A stretch of 64,000 nucleotides of DNA, taken from Sipunculus nudus. Taxonomy: Eukaryota > Annelida > Sipuncula > Golfingiida > Sipunculidae. Both the position numbers and the translations under genes were made by a program. The DNA is taken from NCBI GenBank assembly GCA_026874595.1, contig CM049320.1, positions 1,104,001-1,168,000 of the forward strand. The letters are read 5' to 3'. A model generated the notes under the pieces. It saw only the letters and a program-made list of their open reading frames with translations. It was not told where the DNA came from and did not search any database. Below are positions 56,934 to 64,000 of this stretch, piece after piece (the stretch's first letter is position 1; each line of letters opens with the position of its first letter).

Positions 56934-57082
56934 CTGAACGCCTGCTCCACGATCTCCCATCCGGGCGCCGTGATCGCTGACACATGCACTGGCGCCCTCT
57001 TCCGGAACAGCCACGGAATAACTTTTACAGCAATGGCGGTCACCAGCACCACTGCACTAACTCCAAGAAGCCCAATTCTCAT
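56934..57082 (-). CDS. Beta-lactamase-domain hydrolase, exon 1 with membrane anchor
   Basis: This gene encodes a serine hydrolase of the beta-lactamase/LACTB-like superfamily; in animals such proteins are thought to act as proteases or esterases and not in antibiotic resistance. Exon 1 starts MRIGLLGVSAVVLVTAIAV, a single hydrophobic helix of about 20 residues, followed by FRKRAPVHVSAITAPGWEIV. The ATG at 57082 follows a possible 5'-UTR splice acceptor (TTATTTCAG) at 57105. Exons 1-8 sum to 1281 bases, 426 residues, with every phase matching, so the gene looks intact. Alternative: the longer frame from 57178 would add 32 residues that do not look coding. Confidence 0.9.
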
Positions 57083-57404
57083 GGCATATAATGAGCTAAT
57101 CACCTGAAATAAGTCAACAGATATCATGATAACAATAACAACATCTAGTCTATTGAGCTCGCTGTCGTTTGAGAACAATTAGGCTCTCTATCGGCTGATG
57201 TTTAATTTGCCTCTTTGCATTAACAAAGACACATGAATCATGTTTACTTCGCAATCTACACGTCTGCAGACGTGGCAGTCATTTCGTAGTTACATTGTCA
57301 ATAAAATATGACAAATCGAACGTGCTTCAGGTCTTTGATAGAAATCGGAGAGTCAAGACTTGGTATGCAATGTTTGGTTGATGGGTCATGTGCACTTTAA
57401 GATT

Positions 57405-60400
57405 CCGGGTATAAGGTATACAGCGAATAAATGCCTCCACATGCACATGTATACATCACCCTGGAAATCAGGTATAACAACAAATAAATGCCTCCACATG
57501 CACATGTATTCATCACCCTGGAAATCAGGTATAACAACAAATACATGTCTCCACATGCACATATATACATCACCCTGGAAATCAGGTATAACAACAAATA
57601 CATGCCTCCACATGCACATGTATACATCACCCTGGAAATCAGGTATAACAACAAATACATGTCTCCACATGCACATGTATACATCACCCTGGAAATCAGG
57701 TATAACAACAAATAAATGCCTCCACATGCACATGTATTCATCACCCTGGAAATCAGGTATAACAACAAATACATGTCTCCACATGCACATATATACATCA
57801 CCCTGGAAATCAGGTATAACAACAAATACATACCTCCACATGCACATGTATACATCACCCTAGAAATCAGGTATAACAACAAATACATGCCTTCACATGA
57901 ACATGTATACATCACCCTGGAAATCAGGTATAACAACGAATACATGCCACCACATGCACATGTATACATCACCCTGGAAATCAGGTATAACAACGAATAC
58001 ATGCCACCACATGCACATGTATACATCACCCTGGAAATCAGGTATAACAACGAATACATGCCTCCACATGCACATGTATACATATCACCCTGGAAATCAG
58101 GTATAACAACGAATACATGCCACCACATGCACATGTATACATCACCCTGGAAATCAGGTATAACAACGAATACATGCCACCACATGCACATGTATACATC
58201 ACCCTGGAAATCAGGTATAACAACAAATACAAGCCTCCACATGGACATGTATACATCACCCTGGAAATCAGGTATAACAACGAATACATGCCACCACATG
58301 CACATGTATACATCACCCTGGAAATCAGGTATAACAACAAATACATGCCTCCACATGCACATGTATACATCACCCTGGAATTCAGGTATAACAACAAATA
58401 CATGCCTCCACATGCACATGTATACATCACCCTGGAAATCAGGTATAACAACGAATACATGCCACCACATGCACATGTATACATCACCCTGGAAATCAGG
58501 TATAACAACGAATACATGCCGCCACATGCACATGTATACATCACCCTGGAAATCAGGTATAACAATGAATACATGCCACCACATGCACATGTATACATCA
58601 CCCTGGAAATCAGGTATAACAACGAATACATGCCACCACATGCACATGTATACATCACCCTGGAAATCAGGTATAACAACGAATACATGCCACCACATGC
58701 ACATGTATACATCACCCTGGAAATCAGGTATAACAACAAATACAAGCCTCCACATGGACATGTATACATCACCCTGGAAATCAGGTATAACAACGAATAC
58801 ATGCCACCACATGCACATGTATACATCACCCTGGAAATCAGGTATAACAAGGAATACATGCCACCACATGCACATGTATACATCACCCTGGAAATCAGGT
58901 AAAATAACGAATACATGCCACCACATGCACATGTATACATCACCCTGGAAATCAGGTATAACAACGAATACATGCCACCACATGCACATGTATACATCAC
59001 CCTGGAAATCAGGTATAACAACAAATACAAGCCTCCACATGGACATGTATACATCACCCTGGAAATCAGGTATAACAACAAATACATGCCTCCACATGCA
59101 CATTTATACATAACCCTGGAATTCAGGTATAACAACAAATACATGCCTCCACATGCACATGTATACATCACCCTGGAAATCAGGTATAACAACGAATACA
59201 TGCCACCACATGCACATGTATACATCACCCTGGAAATCAGGTATAACAACGAATACATGCCACCACATGCACATGTATACATCACCCTGAAAATCAGGTA
59301 TAACAACGAATACATGCCACCACATGCACATGCATACATCACCCTGGAAATCAGGTATAACAAAGAATACATGCCACCACATGCACATGTATACATCACC
59401 CTGGAAATCAGGTATAACAACGAATACATGCCACCACATGCACATGTATACATCACCCTGGAAATCAGGTATAACAACGCAATACATGCCTCCACATGCA
59501 CATGTATTCATTACCCTAAAAACCAGGTATAACATCAAATACATGCCTCCACATGCACACGTATACATAACCCTGGAAATTAGGTACAACAACAAATACA
59601 TGCCTCCACATGCACATGTATAGATCACCCTGGAAATCAGGTACAACAAAAAATACATGCCTCCACATGCACATATATACATCACCCTGGAAATCAGGTA
59701 TAACTACAAATACATGCCTCCACATGCACATGTATACATATCACCCTGGAAATCAGGTATAACAACAAATACATACCTCCACATGCACATGTATACATCA
59801 CCCTGGAAATCAGGTATAACATCAAATACATGCCTCCACATGCACATGTATACATCACCCTGGAAACCAGGTATAACAACAAATACATGCCTCCACATGC
59901 ACATGTATACATCACCCTGGAAATCAGGTATAACCACAAATACATACCTCCACATGCACATGTATACATCACCCTGGAAATAAGGTATAACAACGAATAC
60001 ATACCTCCACATGCACATGTATAGATCACCCTGGAAATCAAGTATAACAACAAATACATGCCTCCACATGCACATGTATAGATCACCCTGGAAATCAGGT
60101 ATAACAACAAATACATGCCTCCACATGCAAATGTATACATCACCCTGGCAATAAGGTATAACAACAAATACATGCCTCCACATGCACATGTATACATCAC
60201 CCTGGAAATCAGATATAACAACAAATACATACCTCCACATGCACATGTATTCTTCACCCTGGAAATCAGGTATAACAACAAATACATGCCTCCACATGCA
60301 CATGTCTTCATTACCCTGGAAACCAGGTATAACAACAAATACATGCCTCCACATGCACATGTATACATCACCCTGGAAATCAGGTATAACAACGCAATAC

Positions 60401-63400
60401 ATGCCTCCACATGCACATGTATACATCACCCTGGAAATCAGGTATAACAACGCAATACATGCCTCCACATGCACATGTTTACATCAACCTGGAAATCAGG
60501 TATAACAAAAAATACATGACTCCACATGCACATGTATACATCACCCTGGAAATCAGGTATAACAACGCAATACATGCCTCCACATGCACATATATACATA
60601 TCACCCTAGAAATCAGGTATAACAACGCAATACATGCCTCCACATGCACATGTATACATATCACATTGGAAATCAGGTATAACAACAAATACATGCCTCC
60701 ACATGCACATGTATACATCACCCTTGAAATCAGGTATAACAACGCAATACATGCCTCCACATGCACATGTTTACATCAACCTGGAAATCAGGTATAACAA
60801 CGAATACATGCCTCCACATACACATGTATACATCTCCCTGGAAATCAGGTATAACAACGCAATACATGCCGACACATGCACATGTATACATATCACCCTG
60901 GAAATCAGGTATAACAACAAATACATACCTCTACATGCAAATGTATTCATTACCCTGGAAACCAGGTATAACAACAAATACATGCCTCCACATGCACATG
61001 TATACATCACCCTGGAAATCAGGTATAAAAACGCAATACATGCCTCCACATGCACATGTATACATCACCCTGGAAATCAGGTATAACAACGCAATACATG
61101 CCTCCACATGCACATGTATACATATCACATTGGAAATCAGGTATAACAACAAATACATGCCTCCACATGCACATGTATTCATTACCCTGCAAACCAGGTA
61201 TAACAACAAATACATGCCTCCACATGCACATGTATACATCACCCTGGAAATCAGGTATATCAACGCAATACATGCCTCCACATGCACATGTATACATATC
61301 ATTCTGGAAATAAGGTATAACAACAAATACATACCTCCACATGCACATGTATTCATCACCCTGGAAATCAGGTTTAACAACAAATACATGCCTCCACATG
61401 CACATGTATACATCACCCTGGAAATCAGGTATAACAACAAATACATGCCTCCACATGCACATGTATTCATCACCCTGGAAATCAGGTTTAACAACAAATA
61501 CATACCTGCACATGCACATGTATTCATCGCCCTGGAAATCAGGTTTAACAACAAATACATGCCTCCACATGCACATGTATACATCACCCTGGAAATCAGG
61601 TATAACAACGCAATACATGCCTCCACATGCCCATGTATACATATCACATTGGAAATCAGGTATAACAACAAATACATGCCTCCACATGCACATGTATTCA
61701 TTACCCTGGAAACCAGGTATAACAACAAATACATGCCTCCACATGCACATGTATACATCACCCTGGAAATCAGGTATAACAACGCAATACATGCCTCCAC
61801 ATGCACATGTATACATATCACCCTGGAAATCAGGTATAACAACAAATACATGCCTCCACATGCACATGTATACATCACCCTGGAAATCAGGTATAACAAC
61901 AAATACATGCCTCCACATGCACATGTTTACATGAACCTGGAAATCAGGTATAACAACGAATACATGCCTCCACATGCACATATATTCATCACCCTGGAAA
62001 TCAGGTATGACAACGAGTACATGCCTTCACATGCTCATGTATACATCACCCTGGAAATCAGGTATAACAAGAAATACATTCCTCCTCATGCACATGTATT
62101 CATCACCTTGGAAATCAGGAATTACAACAAATACATGCCTCCACACACACATGTATTCATCACCCTGGAAATCAGGTATAACAACGAATACATGCCTCCG
62201 CACGCACATGTATTCATCACCCTGGATATCAGGTATAACAACAAATACATGCCTCCACACACATATGTATTCAACACCCTGGAAATCAGGAATTACAACG
62301 AATACATGTCTCCACATGCACATGTATACATCACACTGGAAATCAGGTATAACAACGAATACATGCCTCCACATGCACATGTATTCATACCCTGGATATC
62401 AGGTATAACATCGAATACATGCCTCCACATGCATATATATACATCACCCTGGAAATCAGGTATAACAACAAATACATGCCTCTACACACATATGTATTCA
62501 ACACCCTGGAAATCAGGAATTACAACGAATACATGTCTCCACATGCACATGTATACATCACACTGGAAATCAGGTATAACAACGAATACATGCCTCCACA
62601 TGCATATATATACATCACCCTGGAAATCAGGTATAACAACAAATCCATGCCTCCTCATGCACACGTATTCATCACCCTGGAAATCAGGTATAACAACAAA
62701 TACATGCCACCACATGCACATGTATACATCACCCTGGAAATCAGGTATAACAACAAATCCATGCCTCCTCATGCACACGTATTCATCACCCTGGAAATCA
62801 GGTATAACAACAAATACATGCCTCCACATGCACATATATACATCACCCTGGAAATCAGGTATAACAACGAATACATGCCTCCACATGCACATGTATTCAT
62901 ACCCTGGATATCAGGTATAACATCGAATACATGCCTCCACATGCATATATATACATCACCCTGGAAATCAGGTATAACAACAAATACATGCCTCCTCATG
63001 CACACGTATTCATCACCCTGGAAATCAGGTATAACAACAAATACATGCCTCCACATGCACATATATACATCACCCTGGAAATAAGGATAACAACAAATAC
63101 ATGCCTCCACATGCACATATATACATCACCCTGGAAATCAGGTATAACAACAAATACATGCCTCCACATGCACATATATACATCACCCTGGAAATAAGGT
63201 ATAACAACAAATACATGCCTCCACATGCACATATATACATCACCCTGGAAATAAGGTATAACAACAAATACATGCCTCCACATGTACATATATACATCAC
63301 CCTGGAAATAAGGATAACAACAAATACATGCCTCCACATGCACATATATACATCACCCTGGAAATAAGGATAACAACAAATACATGCCTCCACATGCACA

Positions 63401-64000
63401 TATATACATCACCCTGGAAATAAGGTATAACAACAAATACATGCCTCCTCATGCACCTGTAGGCCTATTCTTAACCCTAGAAATCAGGAGTAACAACGAA
63501 TACATGCCTCCACATGCACATGTATTCATCACCCTGGAAATCAGGAGTTACAACGAATACATGACTGTATATGCACATGTATTCATTATCCTGGAAATCA
63601 GGTATAACAACGAATACATGTCTCCACATGTACATGTATTCATCACCCTGGAAATCAGGTATAACAACGGATAAAGTAACCTCCACATGCACATGTATTC
63701 AAAACCCTGGAAATCAGTAGTTACAACGAATACATGCCTCCACATGCACATGTATACATCATCCTGGAAATCAGGTATAACAACAAATACATGCCTCCAT
63801 TTGCACATGTATTCATTACCCTGGAAATTAGGTATAACAACAAATACATGCCTCCTCATGCACATGTAGGCCTATTCTTAACCCTAGAAATCAGGAGTAA
63901 CAACGAATACATGCCTCCACATGCACATGTATTCATCATCCTGGAAATCAGGTATAACAACAAATACATGCCTCCATTTGCACATGTATTCATTACCCTG
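57405..64000. repeat. 57-bp satellite array, runs past window end
   Basis: More than 110 tandem copies of a 57-bp unit (AACAACAAATACATGCCTCC, ACATGCACATGTATACATCA, CCCTGGAAATCAGGTAT). Variants are grouped: CGAATACATGCCACC dominates 57.9-59.5 kb, CGCAATACATGCC (58 bp) appears at 59.5-61.8 kb, GCATATATATAC and CACACGTATTC are common above 62.4 kb. Markers such as AAGCCTCCACATGGACATG recur at multiples of the unit. It lies just upstream of the hydrolase gene. The unit length equals 19 codons, so very long open frames appear on both strands by chance. Confidence 0.97.

Noticed and set aside
57397-63865. Many very long open frames (up to about 719 codons) on both strands
   Set aside because: They are the 57-bp satellite read in frames; the unit is 19 codons and lacks stops in several frames. 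The periodic protein has no signal or domain.

Overview
The window is eukaryotic: genes are split by GT/AG introns, about a quarter of the sequence is minisatellite, and the rest is dense in LINEs, SINEs and MITE-like elements. The repeat content points to a lophotrochozoan, most likely a bivalve mollusc: a CR1-type LINE with PHD and esterase domains in ORF1, L1/Tx1-type LINEs, tRNA-derived SINEs, and families ending in GGACGGACGG-like runs followed by an AGCTGAGCTAAAA-type end. This is inference from repeat style; no species-diagnostic gene was recognised.

Three protein-coding loci are supported by splice sites whose phases fit. (1) A carbohydrate-sulfotransferase-like gene on + (exons 4170-4260, 4730-4967, 6479-7952), whose last exon is invaded by an 11-copy 54/56-bp tandem repeat. 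(2) A sulfotransferase-like locus on - (38952 down to 26875): two N-terminal exons, one PAPS-binding exon, and two homologous C-terminal exons (28683-29655 and 26875-27838) that both fit the same upstream splice phase. (3) A beta-lactamase-domain serine hydrolase gene on - (57082 down to 48499), eight coding exons, 426 codons, with all exon phases agreeing.

Mobile DNA: a decayed L1/Tx1-type LINE at 1-3470 (-). From about 8.95 to 24.15 kb lies one old CR1-type LINE (+) that has been opened several times: by a nearly intact L1/Tx1-type LINE with a perfect 16-bp target duplication (11427-17154), by a small MITE-like element (about 18566-18790), and by tandem amplification of 54 bp of its own reverse-transcriptase coding sequence (18864-23388). 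That array was itself hit by a 968-bp inverted-repeat transposon (21946-22913). A second copy of this transposon sits at 34985-36014; both have 7-bp duplications of the form GTATRAY.

Satellites: seven further arrays have units of about 38-40 bp (24.5-25.7 kb), 17 bp (30.3-31.2 kb), 74 bp (33.9-34.7 kb), 44 bp (50.9-52.0 kb), 26 bp with a 155-bp higher order (54.5-55.97 kb, touching a splice donor), and 57 bp (57.4 kb to the window end, over 110 copies); a diverged array of about 140 bp carries nuclear-receptor-like motifs (41.97-44.5 kb). Several arrays visibly grew out of coding or transposon sequence. The many long open frames inside these arrays are by-products of unit lengths divisible by three and are not annotated as genes.
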